Assembly (NCBI GenBank): GCA_964406155.1
Contig: CAYOQR010000003.1
Location: 62,001-126,000, forward strand
DNA from: Dongia_B sp964406155
GTDB taxonomy: Bacteria > Pseudomonadota > Alphaproteobacteria > Dongiales > Dongiaceae
Length of the DNA stretch: 64,000 nt
Reading direction: 5' to 3'
Below the pieces are notes generated by a model. The model was given only the letters and a program-made list of their open reading frames with translations. It did no database searches and was not told where the DNA came from. Each line of letters begins with the position of its first letter. Within the stretch, counting starts at the first letter, position 1. Shown here piece after piece: positions 1 to 9,027 of the stretch. Position numbers and translations under genes: made by a program.

Positions 1-1305
1 GGCATTCTCGCTGAGATCGAGGCCGTTCATGAAGACATGCATCATGCCGAGATGATCGCAATCCAGCATGAACTTCTCATAGCTCATGACCAGACCGCCT
101 TCCAGCCAGCCCGCCGCATGCAGGATGAAATTGGCACCGCAAAGCAAGGCCGGCAGCAGCGAATCCGCGCTCTCCTGCGCCGCCTGGGCATCCACTGCCT
201 TCGAGGCTGTGAGGGCGCCGCCGCAACGCAGCGGCACGCCGAGACGGCGGGCCAACTGACCAACGGCGAGATAGGCGATCGCCGGCTCCGGCATGCCGAA
301 GGTCGGCGCGCCGGATTTCAGCGACATGGAGCTGAGGAAATTGCCGTAGATGACCGGGGCGCCAGGCCGCACCAACTGGGTCAGCGCGACGCCGACCATG
401 GCTTCGGCATGGGCCTGGGCAATGGCCCCCGCCGTCGTCACCGGCCCCATGGCGCCACCGAGGATGAACGGCACCACCACCGCTGCCTGGTTGGCGGCGG
501 CATAGGCCCGCAAGGCACCGGTCATGACACCGTCCCAGACCAGCGGCGAATTGACATTGATATTGCCGAGAATGACGCAGTTCTGATCGACCATCTCGGT
601 GCCGAAGACCAGGCGGCACATCTCAATCGATTCTTCCGCGCGCTCCGGCAGCGTGACGGAACCCATCAGCGGCTTGTCGGAATAGCGCAGATGCGCATAG
701 ACCATGTCGAGATGGCGCTTGTTCACCGGCACATCCACCGGCTCGCAGACCGTGCCGCCAGAATGATGCAGCCAGGGGCACATATAGGCGAGCTTTACGA
801 AATTCTCGAAATCGGTGAGCGCGCCATAACGACGACCGTCCCTCAGATCGCTGACGAAGGGCGAGCCATAGGCCGGCGAGAACACGACATTGTCGCCGCC
901 GATCTGCACCGAACGCGCCGGATTGCGCGAATGCTGGGTGAATTCGCGCGGTGCCGATTTCTGGATAACGGAGCGCACGAGGCCCGGCTCGAAGCGGATG
1001 CGCGTACCCTGCACATCCGCGCCGGCTTCGCGCCACAGCCGCAGGGATTCCTCGTCGTCGCGGAACTCCATGCCGACTTCCTTGAGGATCCATTCCGCCT
1101 GGTGCTCGAGCTTGTCCAGCCCCTCCTGCGACAGCACCTCATAGAAGGGGATCTTGCGGGTGATGTAGCGCGGCCCCTGGGTTCTGCCGTGAGCCGTGTT
1201 CCTGTCACGCTCGCGCTGGCGCCGCCCGCCGGTCCGGCCACGGCCGCTTTCGGCACCGGATGTGCCGGAATTCGGGATGGAAGCCTCTGTCGTCTGGGTG
1301 CTCAT
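1..1305 (-). CDS. MttB-family (trimethylamine methyltransferase-like) protein, C-terminus cut by window edge
   Basis: 435 codons read from an ATG at 1305 with no stop before the window edge; family members are about 500 residues, so some 70-80 C-terminal residues lie outside. After a basic low-complexity N-terminus (about residues 20-42) the frame matches the MttB TIM-barrel family, with segments such as GGDNVVFSPAYGSP and ALTQLVRPGAPVIYG. It has no in-frame amber codon in the visible part, so it belongs to the non-pyrrolysine branch, whose characterised members (MtgB type) demethylate glycine betaine or related quaternary amines onto a corrinoid protein. No corrinoid protein gene is visible here. 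It follows the cyclodeaminase-family gene on the same strand with a 124-base gap, so they may be co-transcribed. The substrate is unknown. Confidence 0.9.
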   Translation of the reverse strand, partial: MSTQTTEASIPNSGTSGAESGRGRTGGRRQRERDRNTAHGRTQGPRYITRKIPFYEVLSQEGLDKLEHQAEWILKEVGMEFRDDEESLRLWREAGADVQGTRIRFEPGLVRSVIQKSAPREFTQHSRNPARSVQIGGDNVVFSPAYGSPFVSDLRDGRRYGALTDFENFVKLAYMCPWLHHSGGTVCEPVDVPVNKRHLDMVYAHLRYSDKPLMGSVTLPERAEESIEMCRLVFGTEMVDQNCVILGNINVNSPLVWDGVMTGALRAYAAANQAAVVVPFILGGAMGPVTTAGAIAQAHAEAMVGVALTQLVRPGAPVIYGNFLSSMSLKSGAPTFGMPEPAIAYLAVGQLARRLGVPLRCGGALTASKAVDAQAAQESADSLLPALLCGANFILHAAGWLEGGLVMSYEKFMLDCDHLGMMHVFMNGLDLSENA

Positions 1306-1429
1306 GGGATCTGCCTCGGCTCAAGAATGATACTCCATTCTAGGCTTCGGCCGATCTGCCATCGACTGGCAACGGCCTCATGTCTGGCATAATCAGGGGT
1401 AATGATATTTCGACCAATCATCTGAAATA

Positions 1430-2380
1430 TCACGATTTCATTTCACCGGCCCGCTGCATGATGTAATCCGCGACGGCAAGATCCTCATGCCCGCCGCCAC
1501 CGGATTTGAACCAAGTGACCTCTTCGGCCGAAAGCCGGCCCGGTTTTTCGCCCCGCGCCACCTGGCCAAGGTCGATGACCTCCACCGCCCGCAACAGCCC
1601 GGCCTGGATCGGCTGGCAGACATCGCCGGTGACCTCCAAGGTGGTGAGGCGGGAATCGACATAATGCCGGGCCGCACGTTGCACGGCCGCATCATCGGCC
1701 TCGCGCATCTCCGGCAGATAGCCGCCGACCAGATCGAGATGCGCCCCAGGCTTCAGCCAAGCGCCCTGAACGACCGGCCGCGTCGCGCGCGTCGCGCAAC
1801 TGACGATATCCGCCGCGCGGACAGCCGGTTCCAGATCCTCGGTGACGATGATGTCGATACCGGGCAAGGCGCATTGCGCTGCCGCAGCCTCGGCCTTGGC
1901 ATAGTTGCGGTTCCACCAGAAGATCCGTCTGATCGGCCGGATCGCCGCATGGGCGGCGGCGAGATAAGGCGCCAGGGCGCCGGCTCCCAGGAGCGTCAGC
2001 GTGTCCGCTTCCGGCCGTGCCAGGAAATCCGCTGCCAGCGCCGAATTCGCCGCCGTCTTGCGCAAGGTGAGCGCGGCACCGTCGAGATACGCCAAGGGCA
2101 GGCCGGTCTTGCCGTCGAACAGCATATAGCTGCCCTGGACCGTCTCCAGTCCCCTGGCTTCGTTGCCGGGAAAGACACTGACCAGCTTCACGCCGAAGAT
2201 GCGGTCATGCCACCAGGCCGGGAGCAGCAACCAGTCATTGTTGACGCCGCCTGCCTGCTTCTGCTGCAGATAGAAACGCTCGACCTGATCGACGCCGCTG
2301 CGGTTCATCTCACGCAACGCACCGACCAGCCCCGGATAATCCGCAAGGCCATGCAGGGTTGCCGCATCGATCGTCAACAT
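1430..2380 (-). CDS. ornithine cyclodeaminase / mu-crystallin family protein
   Basis: 316 residues from the ATG at 2380, chosen because GGAGAGG lies about 10 bases upstream; a longer frame to 2506 has no comparable ribosome site. The Rossmann motif LTLLGAGALAPYLAAA sits near residues 120-135, preceded by LRKTAANSALAADFLA, where this family binds substrate and contacts NAD, and followed by HLDLVGGYLPEMRE and YVDSR, all family hallmarks. Members include ornithine cyclodeaminase (ornithine to proline plus ammonia), alanine dehydrogenase and ketimine reductases, so the substrate cannot be assigned. It sits upstream of the MttB homologue and divergent from a LysR gene, which suggests use of an amino acid or imino acid such as one from betaine breakdown. 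Confidence 0.88.
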   Translation of the reverse strand: MLTIDAATLHGLADYPGLVGALREMNRSGVDQVERFYLQQKQAGGVNNDWLLLPAWWHDRIFGVKLVSVFPGNEARGLETVQGSYMLFDGKTGLPLAYLDGAALTLRKTAANSALAADFLARPEADTLTLLGAGALAPYLAAAHAAIRPIRRIFWWNRNYAKAEAAAAQCALPGIDIIVTEDLEPAVRAADIVSCATRATRPVVQGAWLKPGAHLDLVGGYLPEMREADDAAVQRAARHYVDSRLTTLEVTGDVCQPIQAGLLRAVEVIDLGQVARGEKPGRLSAEEVTWFKSGGGGHEDLAVADYIMQRAGEMKS

Positions 2381-2696
2381 AACACTTTGTCCTCTCCAGA
2401 CGCCGCAGGCCGACTGCCTTGCGACGGCGATTTCATCGCATCGGTGCCTTTTCGGGCATCGTGCCCCGGACCGCAGACGGTGGCAAGGGCGCAGGCCGAA
2501 AATCACAAATTGTATTTATCGGTGCGATCACATCCGATCCGTTACGATCGGCATCCATATGAAGCTAATCTCAGTAAAATCGTGAAAAATTAACCAAACC
2601 TAGAGTCCATTGACGGGATCGAGAGGATTGGCTCATCATAAATTTCCTTAATCATGCCGCGATCGCCCGGCAGGTCAGGGCGGTCCGGGAGGGGTG
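2381..2696. promoter_or_regulatory. divergent control region with an inverted repeat
   Basis: This 316-base gap separates the cyclodeaminase-family gene (leftward) from the LysR gene (rightward). It becomes AT-rich around 2550-2600. An inverted repeat CCGATC-6-GATCGG lies at 2534-2551 and is a plausible binding site for the adjacent LysR protein, since such regulators usually bind dyad sites between themselves and a divergent target. No clear sigma70 boxes were assigned. Operator function is an inference. Confidence 0.4.
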
Positions 2697-3581
2697 ATGA
2701 AAGCAAAGAACATACCGCTCGATCTTCTGCGCAGTTTCGAGACCGTCGCCCGGCGGCGCAATTTCACCGCCGCCGCCAAGGAACTGGGCGTCACCCAGGC
2801 CGCCACCAGCTACCAGATCAAGACTCTGGAACAGCGTCTCGGCTTCAAGCTGTTGGAGCGCAATCTGCGGGATGTCGCGTTGACCAAGGAGGGACGCCTG
2901 CTTTACCCCGTGGTCTCGCAAACGCTGGCGGAGCTCGAAGCAACCATCGAGCAATTGCAGTCCGGCTCGCCGCAGACCAGCCTCGCCATCGAACTGGAAC
3001 CGTCTTTCAGCGCCAATTGGCTGGGGCCGCGCCTCGCCGCTTTCTGGCGCCAGCATCCCGGCATCGAATTGCAGCTCTATCACCGCCGCGCACCGCACAC
3101 CTTCGGCACCGATGTCGATCTCGCGATCCGCTGGGGCGATGGCGGCTGGAGCGATTGCGTCGCCGAACGGCTGCTGGAACTCTCTTTCACGCCGATGTGG
3201 TCGCCGACGAAACTGCCGAATGCGAAAAAGCTGCGCCGGCCTGCGGATCTCGCCCAGGCCATTCTTTTGCATGACATCGATCGCGACGGCTGGCGCGATT
3301 GGCTGAACGCCGCCAAGCTCGATCCGACGATCGCCCATAACGGGCATCTGATCGACGACACCAATGTCGTGGTCCAGGCCGCCGTCGACGGCGCCGGCGT
3401 CGCATTGGGTCCCGTCGAGATGACCCGGCGGCATATCGACAGCGGGGAACTGGTGGCGGGCTTCCCGCTGCGCGTGCCGACACGCAATGCCTATTACCTG
3501 CTCTGGCGCAAATCGACCAAGACATCGCCCCAGGCGACGGCTTTCGTTACCTGGATCAAAGAGGAACTGAAACGCGGCTAG
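2697..3581 (+). CDS. LysR-family transcriptional regulator (GcvA-like)
   Basis: 294 residues from ATG 2697; a GTG at 2694 directly precedes it and the purine stretch GGGAGGGG sits just upstream, so either start is possible. Residues 5-65 form the winged helix-turn-helix (LDLLRSFETVARRRNFTAAAKELGVTQ opening, then SYQIKTLEQRLG), and the rest is a periplasmic-binding-protein-like effector domain. The segment DVDLAIRWGDG resembles GcvA-type regulators. It is divergent from the cyclodeaminase/MttB pair and upstream of the flavoprotein, so it probably controls one or both. The effector is not deducible. Confidence 0.9.
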   Translation: MKAKNIPLDLLRSFETVARRRNFTAAAKELGVTQAATSYQIKTLEQRLGFKLLERNLRDVALTKEGRLLYPVVSQTLAELEATIEQLQSGSPQTSLAIELEPSFSANWLGPRLAAFWRQHPGIELQLYHRRAPHTFGTDVDLAIRWGDGGWSDCVAERLLELSFTPMWSPTKLPNAKKLRRPADLAQAILLHDIDRDGWRDWLNAAKLDPTIAHNGHLIDDTNVVVQAAVDGAGVALGPVEMTRRHIDSGELVAGFPLRVPTRNAYYLLWRKSTKTSPQATAFVTWIKEELKRG

Positions 3582-3582
3582 A

Positions 3583-3669
3583 GCCGGATGCTCACAAGTG
3601 GAATCGCTATCGCGATTTCGCTTGTGAGCTGAATCCGCCTCTCTTCAATAAATGAGAGCATCGCGCTCT
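3583..3669. repeat. palindromic intergenic element, two hairpins
   Basis: A 9-bp stem GCTCACAAG (3590-3598) pairs with CTTGTGAGC (3621-3629), with a nested AATCGC/GCGATT pair inside and partial outer pairing to about 3583-3638. A second small hairpin AGAGC-ATCGC-GCTCT lies at 3655-3669. The element falls between the LysR stop and the flavoprotein gene. No T-tract follows the first stem, so it reads more like a dispersed palindromic repeat than a classical terminator, though it could attenuate transcription. Confidence 0.55.
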
Positions 3670-3742
3670 AAGCCTTGAAACCGAGGCAGACAAGACCGCG
3701 ACCGGCAAGAGCGACGCCGAGGACTTCACCGGGAGAAACACC

Positions 3743-5728
3743 ATGCAGGCCGATCATTCCAAACTGTTTCAGCCCCTGACCATCCGCCACAAGACACTGA
3801 AGAACCGCATCGTCTTCGGCGCCCACACCGCGAATATGAGCATCGACGGGCTGCCCTCCGAGCGGCATCACGGCTATTACCGGGAACGCGCCCGGGGCGG
3901 TGCCGGCATGATCGTCGTCGAGCCGGTGCCGGTGCATCAGACCGCCGTTTTGACGGGCCGGCAGTTCCGCGCCGGCGACGACGCCATCATCCCGCATTTC
4001 CGCAAGATCACCGATACCGTGCATGAACACGGCACCGTCATCATCAGCCAGATGTTCCATGTCGGCGCCCATGGCGACTGGGACAATTCCTTCGAGGCTT
4101 CCTGGTCGCCCTCCGGCCTCCCCTCGATGCATGATTCCGATGTCAGCCACGCCATGACCGAAGCGGAGATCGAGATCACCATCGATTGCTTCGTCGCCCA
4201 GGCCCTGCGCGCCAAGGCGGCCGGCTTCGACGGCATCGAGATGATGGCGGCTTATAACGCCCTCATCGAGCAGTTCTGGTCGCCCTACAGCAATCGCCGC
4301 ACAGATAAATATGGCGGCAGCTTCGAGAAGCGCATGCGCTTCACCCAGGAACTGCTGACGAGGATGCGCAAGGCGGTGGGCGAGGATTTCATCATCGGCA
4401 TGGCGATCAGCGTCGATGACAGCCAGCCGGATATCATGTCGATCGAGATGCATCAGGAAGTGGCCGCCTGGCATGATGAACGCGGCCTTTACGACTACAT
4501 CACTTGCGGGACCGGCGGCTATTACGATTTCCCGCGCATCATGCCGACCTTCCTCTATGAGGACAAGCTCGGCGCCCAATATGCCGAGAAGCTCCGTCAA
4601 GTGGTGAAGCATGTGAAGGTGCAGGCGGAGAGCCATATCCGCACGCCGGACAATGCCGCCTATATCGTCTCCTCGGGTCAGGCCGACATGGTCAGCATCG
4701 TGCGTGGCCAGATCGCCGATCCGCATTGGGCGAACAAGGCGAAGGAAGGCCGCGCGGACGATATCCGCCCCTGCATCTCCTGCAACCAGATGTGCTGGGG
4801 CCGGCGCTCGCGCGACTACTGGATCTCCTGCCTGGTCAATCCGTCATCGGGCCGGGAATATCAGTGGGACGGCGACACCTTCAAGCCGGCGGAAACGCCG
4901 AAGAAGGTGCTGGTGATCGGCGGCGGTCCGGCCGGATTGGAAGCCGCCCGCGTCGCCGCCGAACGGGGCCATTCCGTGACCCTGGCGGAGGCGACCGACA
5001 AACTGGGCGGCCAGTTCCGGCTGGCCGGCCTGCAGCCGCGCCGCCAGCAGATTCTCGATCTGATCGACTGGTACGAGCGGCAGTTGCAGCGGCATCAGGT
5101 GCAGATCCGCTTCAACACGCTGATGGAGGTCGATGACATCCGCGCCTTGAAGCCCGATGCGGTGATCGTCGCCACCGGCTCTCTGCCCAATCCGACCGGC
5201 TTCCAGCGCGCCCTTCCCATGGTCGCTGAATTGCCGGGTATCGATCGCGGCAATGTCTGGTCGGCCGAGGATGTCATGCGCCGCGAAGCCAAGCTCGGCA
5301 AGCGGGTCGTCATCGTCGACGAGGGCAGCAACTGGCGCGGCTGCGGCACCGCCTGGCATCTCGCCGAGAAGGGTCATCAGGTGATCATGGTGACACCGGC
5401 CCCCTATATCGGCCAGGAGATCCAGCGCACCTCGGCCGATTGGCCGCTGCGCAGCCGGCTGAAGAAGATGGGCGTCGTCTTCAGGACCGAGACGGTGATC
5501 ACCACATGGCATGGCGACGGCGCCACGATTACCAGCATCCTCGACAACGAAGCGGAACGGATCGCGGCCGACAGCCTCGTCCTCGCCCTCGCCAATCAGG
5601 CGAATACCGAGCTTGCCGATGGGTTGCAGGCGGCCGGCATCGCGCATCAGGTGATCGGCGACAGCCTCGCCCCCCGTCATGCGCCGGCAGCCATTCTGGA
5701 AGGGCGGCGGCTGGGATTGGCGGTCTGA
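3743..5728 (+). CDS. TMADH-type FMN / 4Fe-4S / FAD-fold oxidoreductase
   Basis: 661 residues. Residues 1-370 form an old-yellow-enzyme TIM barrel binding FMN. Four cysteines at 344, 347, 351 and 363 (C-x2-C-x3-C-x11-C) match the 4Fe-4S site of trimethylamine dehydrogenase and 2,4-dienoyl-CoA reductase. From residue 388 a dinucleotide fold begins with VLVIGGGPAGLEAARV. Relatives include trimethylamine, dimethylamine and histamine dehydrogenases and N-methylproline demethylases; the first two oxidise an N-methyl group to formaldehyde and pass electrons to an electron-transfer flavoprotein. Proximity to the MttB homologue, cyclodeaminase-family gene and LysR regulator favours an N-methylated amine or imino acid over an enoyl-CoA. 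The exact substrate is inferred, not shown. Length is slightly below TMADH (about 730). Confidence 0.9.
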   Translation: MQADHSKLFQPLTIRHKTLKNRIVFGAHTANMSIDGLPSERHHGYYRERARGGAGMIVVEPVPVHQTAVLTGRQFRAGDDAIIPHFRKITDTVHEHGTVIISQMFHVGAHGDWDNSFEASWSPSGLPSMHDSDVSHAMTEAEIEITIDCFVAQALRAKAAGFDGIEMMAAYNALIEQFWSPYSNRRTDKYGGSFEKRMRFTQELLTRMRKAVGEDFIIGMAISVDDSQPDIMSIEMHQEVAAWHDERGLYDYITCGTGGYYDFPRIMPTFLYEDKLGAQYAEKLRQVVKHVKVQAESHIRTPDNAAYIVSSGQADMVSIVRGQIADPHWANKAKEGRADDIRPCISCNQMCWGRRSRDYWISCLVNPSSGREYQWDGDTFKPAETPKKVLVIGGGPAGLEAARVAAERGHSVTLAEATDKLGGQFRLAGLQPRRQQILDLIDWYERQLQRHQVQIRFNTLMEVDDIRALKPDAVIVATGSLPNPTGFQRALPMVAELPGIDRGNVWSAEDVMRREAKLGKRVVIVDEGSNWRGCGTAWHLAEKGHQVIMVTPAPYIGQEIQRTSADWPLRSRLKKMGVVFRTETVITTWHGDGATITSILDNEAERIAADSLVLALANQANTELADGLQAAGIAHQVIGDSLAPRHAPAAILEGRRLGLAV

Positions 5729-5763
5729 GGCTTTTAGGGTCTGAGCCTATCGGGAGCGGAGCG

Positions 5764-6237
5764 TTACAGTTCCATCCGGACGATCTCGATCGGCTCGCCG
5801 CCGAGGCCATGGGAGAAATAGCCGCGCGTGATGCGGCGGAAGCCGTGCCGCTGATAGAAGCCTTCCGCGTTGACGGTGGCCTCGACCTTGATCGGCCCGT
5901 CATGCCCCTGGTGCGCCTTGTCGAGCCCGATGGCGAGCAATCTCTTGCCGAGGCCCGCTCCCGCCGCCTCCGGCAAGAGGAAAAGCCTGGTCACCTCGCC
6001 GGGCTCCGCATCGACGAAGCCGACGATCCGCCCGTCCCGCTCCGCAACCACCATCTGTCCCCCAGCGATCAGAGCCTCGTAATAGGCGGGCGTCCGCGCG
6101 CCCATCCAGCCGGCGATCTGCGCCGCGGAATAGTGATCCTTGGCAAGAGCCGCGACCGACCGGCGGGTCACCTCGAAGACGGCGGCGCCGTCACCCGCCC
6201 GGGCCGGCCGCAGCGCAATCTGGGTTTCTGACGTCAT
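5764..6237 (-). CDS. GNAT-family N-acetyltransferase
   Basis: 157 residues from ATG 6237, preferred over 6258 because GGAGAGG lies about 5 bases upstream. The acetyl-CoA-binding motif A is visible as VTRLFLLPEAAGAGLGKRLL (about residues 82-101), followed by a C-terminal FYQRHGF motif B. It is convergent with the flavoprotein gene, 35 bases from its stop. The substrate (small amine or protein N-terminus) cannot be told from sequence. Confidence 0.88.
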   Translation of the reverse strand: MTSETQIALRPARAGDGAAVFEVTRRSVAALAKDHYSAAQIAGWMGARTPAYYEALIAGGQMVVAERDGRIVGFVDAEPGEVTRLFLLPEAAGAGLGKRLLAIGLDKAHQGHDGPIKVEATVNAEGFYQRHGFRRITRGYFSHGLGGEPIEIVRMEL

Positions 6238-6597
6238 CCGGTCCTCTCCGACAGCCATTACGCGTGCAACTATGCAATCGCGCAGGTAGCTGTATCCCGC
6301 GCCATGCGGGGTCGCAACTCGGCCGGCGCGCCGGAGCCATGAACCTCACTCGCCCCATCCATACCGGCAAAGCGCGTCTGACCGCACTGCCGTGCAGGCC
6401 TTCCACTCAACCCACTGATTCCATGGACTTTCTGTAAACTCCACGACCCCGCATCATGACCGGAAATCGCCCAAACCCTTGCTTTGGCCGGCATTTCCGG
6501 TTACCTCCTTCGCCGCGATGGCCAGGGCGGCTATCGCCAGGGCTGGCGCTGAAGCCGAAGAGGGAGCGCCGCCCGTATCCCCGGATCGGAAACCGCG
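6238..6597. other. non-coding gap upstream of rimO
   Basis: This 360-base stretch lies between two divergent genes and should hold both promoters. A small hairpin CCCGC-5-GCGGG is at 6296-6310. No convincing gene, riboswitch or repeat was found; the short open frames crossing it overlap on both strands and have no recognisable content. Confidence 0.4.
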
Positions 6598-8001
6598 ATG
6601 ACCAAAACCGCCAGCCATGCGCCCGTGCGCAAGACGGCCGCCAACCGCCAACCCACCAAACGCGTGCCGAAAGGCCGCGACCCGCGGGTGGGCATCGTCA
6701 GCCTCGGCTGCCCCAAGGCACTGGTGGATTCCGAGCGCATCCTGAGCCGGCTGAAAGCACAGGGTTACGAGATCACCGATTCCTATGACGGGGCCGATGT
6801 GGTCATCGTCAATACCTGCGGCTTCCTCAACAGCGCCAAGCAGGAATCCCTCGACGCCATCGGCGAGGCGATCGCTGAGAACGGCCGCGTCATCGTCACC
6901 GGCTGCATGGGCGGCAACGAAGACTCCATCCGCTCGGTGCATCCCAGCGTCCTCTCGGTGACCGGGCCGCAACAATATGAATCCGTGGTCGAGGCGGTCA
7001 ATCAAGCGGTACCGCCGAAGCACGATCCCTTCATGGATCTGGTGCCGCCGGCTGGCCTGAAGCTGACGCCGCGCCACTATGCCTATCTGAAGATTTCCGA
7101 AGGCTGCAATCACCGCTGCACCTTCTGCATCATTCCCAGCCTGCGCGGCGACCTCGCCAGCCGCTCGGCCCGCGAGGTGCTGATCGAGGCCGAGAATCTC
7201 GCCAAGGCCGGCGTCAAGGAATTGCTGGTGATCTCGCAGGATACCAGCGCCTATGGCCTCGATCTCAAGCATGCCGAGAGCACCTGGCGCGGCAAGAAGG
7301 TGAAGGCGCGCATGACCGAGCTCTGCTCGGCCCTGAGCGAGCTCGGCATCTGGACGCGCCTGCATTACGTCTATCCCTATCCGCATGTCGACGAGATCAT
7401 GCCGCTGATGGCGGAGGGCAAGGTCCTCCCCTATCTCGACATCCCCTTCCAGCATGCGAGCCCGCAGGTCCTCAAAGCCATGCGACGCCCCGCCAATCAG
7501 GAGAAGGTGCTGGAGCGCCTGCGCAAATGGCGTGAGATCGTGCCGGATCTCACCATCCGCTCGACCTTCATCGTCGGCTTCCCGGGCGAGACCGAAGACG
7601 ATTTCAACTTCCTGCTGGACTGGCTGGACGAGGCTCAGATCGATCGCGCCGGCTGCTTCAAATACGAGAATGTCGACGGCGCCACGGCGAACAATCTCGC
7701 CGATCACGTCGATGAGGACGAGAAGCAGGACCGCTGGGACCGCTTCATGGAAACCCAGCGCCAGGTCAGCGAAGCCAAGATGGCGCGCAAGGTCGGCACC
7801 ACCGTCGAGGTGCTGATCGACGAGGTCGATGAGGACGGCGCCATCGGCCGGTCCTCCGCCGATGCGCCGGAGATCGACGGCAATGTCTTCATCAATGGCG
7901 AGGAAGGCGCTGCCTTGCAGCCCGGCGACCTCGTCCGCGTCACAGTCGAGGCCGCCGAGGATTACGACCTCTGGGGCAGCCTCGCCCGCAATCAGAACTG
8001 A
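6598..8001 (+). CDS. rimO: ribosomal protein S12 aspartate methylthiotransferase
   Basis: 467 residues. It adds a methylthio group to the conserved aspartate of ribosomal protein S12, a radical-SAM reaction that uses two 4Fe-4S clusters. The N-terminal UPF0004 domain carries three cluster cysteines (38, 74, 103) in SLGCPK, NTCGF and TGCMGG; the radical-SAM motif GCNHRCTFC gives Cys170, 174 and 177; a C-terminal TRAM domain covers about 400-467. NTCGF followed by NSAKQES is diagnostic for RimO over MiaB. The N-terminal 25 residues are a basic extension. It appears monocistronic. Confidence 0.97.
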   Translation: MTKTASHAPVRKTAANRQPTKRVPKGRDPRVGIVSLGCPKALVDSERILSRLKAQGYEITDSYDGADVVIVNTCGFLNSAKQESLDAIGEAIAENGRVIVTGCMGGNEDSIRSVHPSVLSVTGPQQYESVVEAVNQAVPPKHDPFMDLVPPAGLKLTPRHYAYLKISEGCNHRCTFCIIPSLRGDLASRSAREVLIEAENLAKAGVKELLVISQDTSAYGLDLKHAESTWRGKKVKARMTELCSALSELGIWTRLHYVYPYPHVDEIMPLMAEGKVLPYLDIPFQHASPQVLKAMRRPANQEKVLERLRKWREIVPDLTIRSTFIVGFPGETEDDFNFLLDWLDEAQIDRAGCFKYENVDGATANNLADHVDEDEKQDRWDRFMETQRQVSEAKMARKVGTTVEVLIDEVDEDGAIGRSSADAPEIDGNVFINGEEGAALQPGDLVRVTVEAAEDYDLWGSLARNQN

Positions 8002-8099
8002 CCGCTCACGCGCCCGTCAGTCGGGTCACTGCCAGCCGTGTCACCTGTGGTCACGCGGATTCCGCGCCCCGTTGCCGTGACAACGGCCGGCTAGGTTAA

Positions 8100-8924
8100 T
8101 TATCGACCGGCCGGCACCTGCAGCCCGCGCCGCAGCAGCGACTGCCAGGCCTCCTCGGCGGTATCGACGATCTCGAAGAGATTGAGATCCGGCGGCGAGA
8201 TCACGCCGTATTCCAGCATGACGTCGAAATTGAGCACCCGGTTCCAGTAATCCCGGCCGACCAACACGACCGGCGCCTTCTTCGACTTGCCGGTCTGCTC
8301 CAGTGTGAGGATTTCAAAGAGTTCGTCCATCGTGCCGAAGCCGCCGGGAAACACCGCCAGGGCCCGCGCCCGCATCGCCAGATGCATCTTGCGCATGGCG
8401 AAGTAATGGAAGCGGAAAGTCAGTTCCGGTGTCGAATAGGCGTTCGGCTCCTGCTCGTGTTCCAGGGTGATGTTGAAGCCGATGGTGGGTGCGCCGGCCT
8501 CCGTGGCGCCGCGATTGGCAGCCTCCATGATGCCGGGTCCGCCGCCCGTCGCGATCACGTTGTCGCGCCAGCCCTCGACCGGCTGCAGGGCGCCGCCGCG
8601 TTCAGAGACGAGACGGCCGAAGGCCCGGGCCTCCTGATAGAAACGCGACAGGGTCTCGGCGCGCTTGGCCTTCTCCTTGGCAGCGGCATCGCCGGTGGCG
8701 GCCGCCTGCTGCAATTCAACGACCCGCTCGGGCGAGGGCGTCCGGGCGCTGCCGAAGCAGATGATGGTCGAGCGGATCTGCCAGTCCCGCAGCAGGAGAT
8801 CGGCTTTGCTGTATTCCAGGGCGAACCGCAGGCCGCGCAATTCGCGGCGGTTGAGCATGAAATCGGTATCTTCCGCCGGCAGTAGATAGCTGGGCGAGGT
8901 CTTCTGGCGGGTTGCGTCGGGCAT
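8100..8924 (-). CDS. LOG-family (TIGR00730) nucleotide phosphoribohydrolase
   Basis: 274 residues from ATG 8924; a GTG at 8936 is an alternative. The LOG signature is present as FPGGFGTMDELFE with the upstream nucleotide-binding IATGGGPGIMEAANRG. This family cleaves nucleoside 5'-monophosphates (cytokinin riboside monophosphates in some members, general NMPs in PpnN-type proteins) to base and ribose 5-phosphate. The protein is longer than minimal LOG proteins (about 190 residues), with an extra N-terminal 70 residues, as in many proteobacterial members. It is convergent with rimO; a small hairpin (CCGTTG-6-CAACGG) lies near 8074-8091 between them. Confidence 0.88.
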   Translation of the reverse strand: MPDATRQKTSPSYLLPAEDTDFMLNRRELRGLRFALEYSKADLLLRDWQIRSTIICFGSARTPSPERVVELQQAAATGDAAAKEKAKRAETLSRFYQEARAFGRLVSERGGALQPVEGWRDNVIATGGGPGIMEAANRGATEAGAPTIGFNITLEHEQEPNAYSTPELTFRFHYFAMRKMHLAMRARALAVFPGGFGTMDELFEILTLEQTGKSKKAPVVLVGRDYWNRVLNFDVMLEYGVISPPDLNLFEIVDTAEEAWQSLLRRGLQVPAGR

Positions 8925-9027
8925 GAACACTCTCACAAGGTGCGCTTGATTCGCCCCATCATAGCCCCATTAGCCTTAAAAAAGCTTGTCTCGGATGTCC
9001 CGGAATCGGATGCCGCGTAAGCGGATA

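Noticed and set aside
1..1305. Pyrrolysine-containing MttB
   Set aside because: No in-frame amber codon is present in the visible 435 codons, nor in the second homologue at 56181-57722.
37..1392. 451-codon plus-strand frame at the left edge
   Set aside because: Reverse-strand translation of the same DNA gives an MttB-family protein running off the edge, so the plus frame is a shadow.
6454..7707. 417-codon frame opposite rimO
   Set aside because: Antisense to rimO with all its cluster cysteines; no independent evidence.
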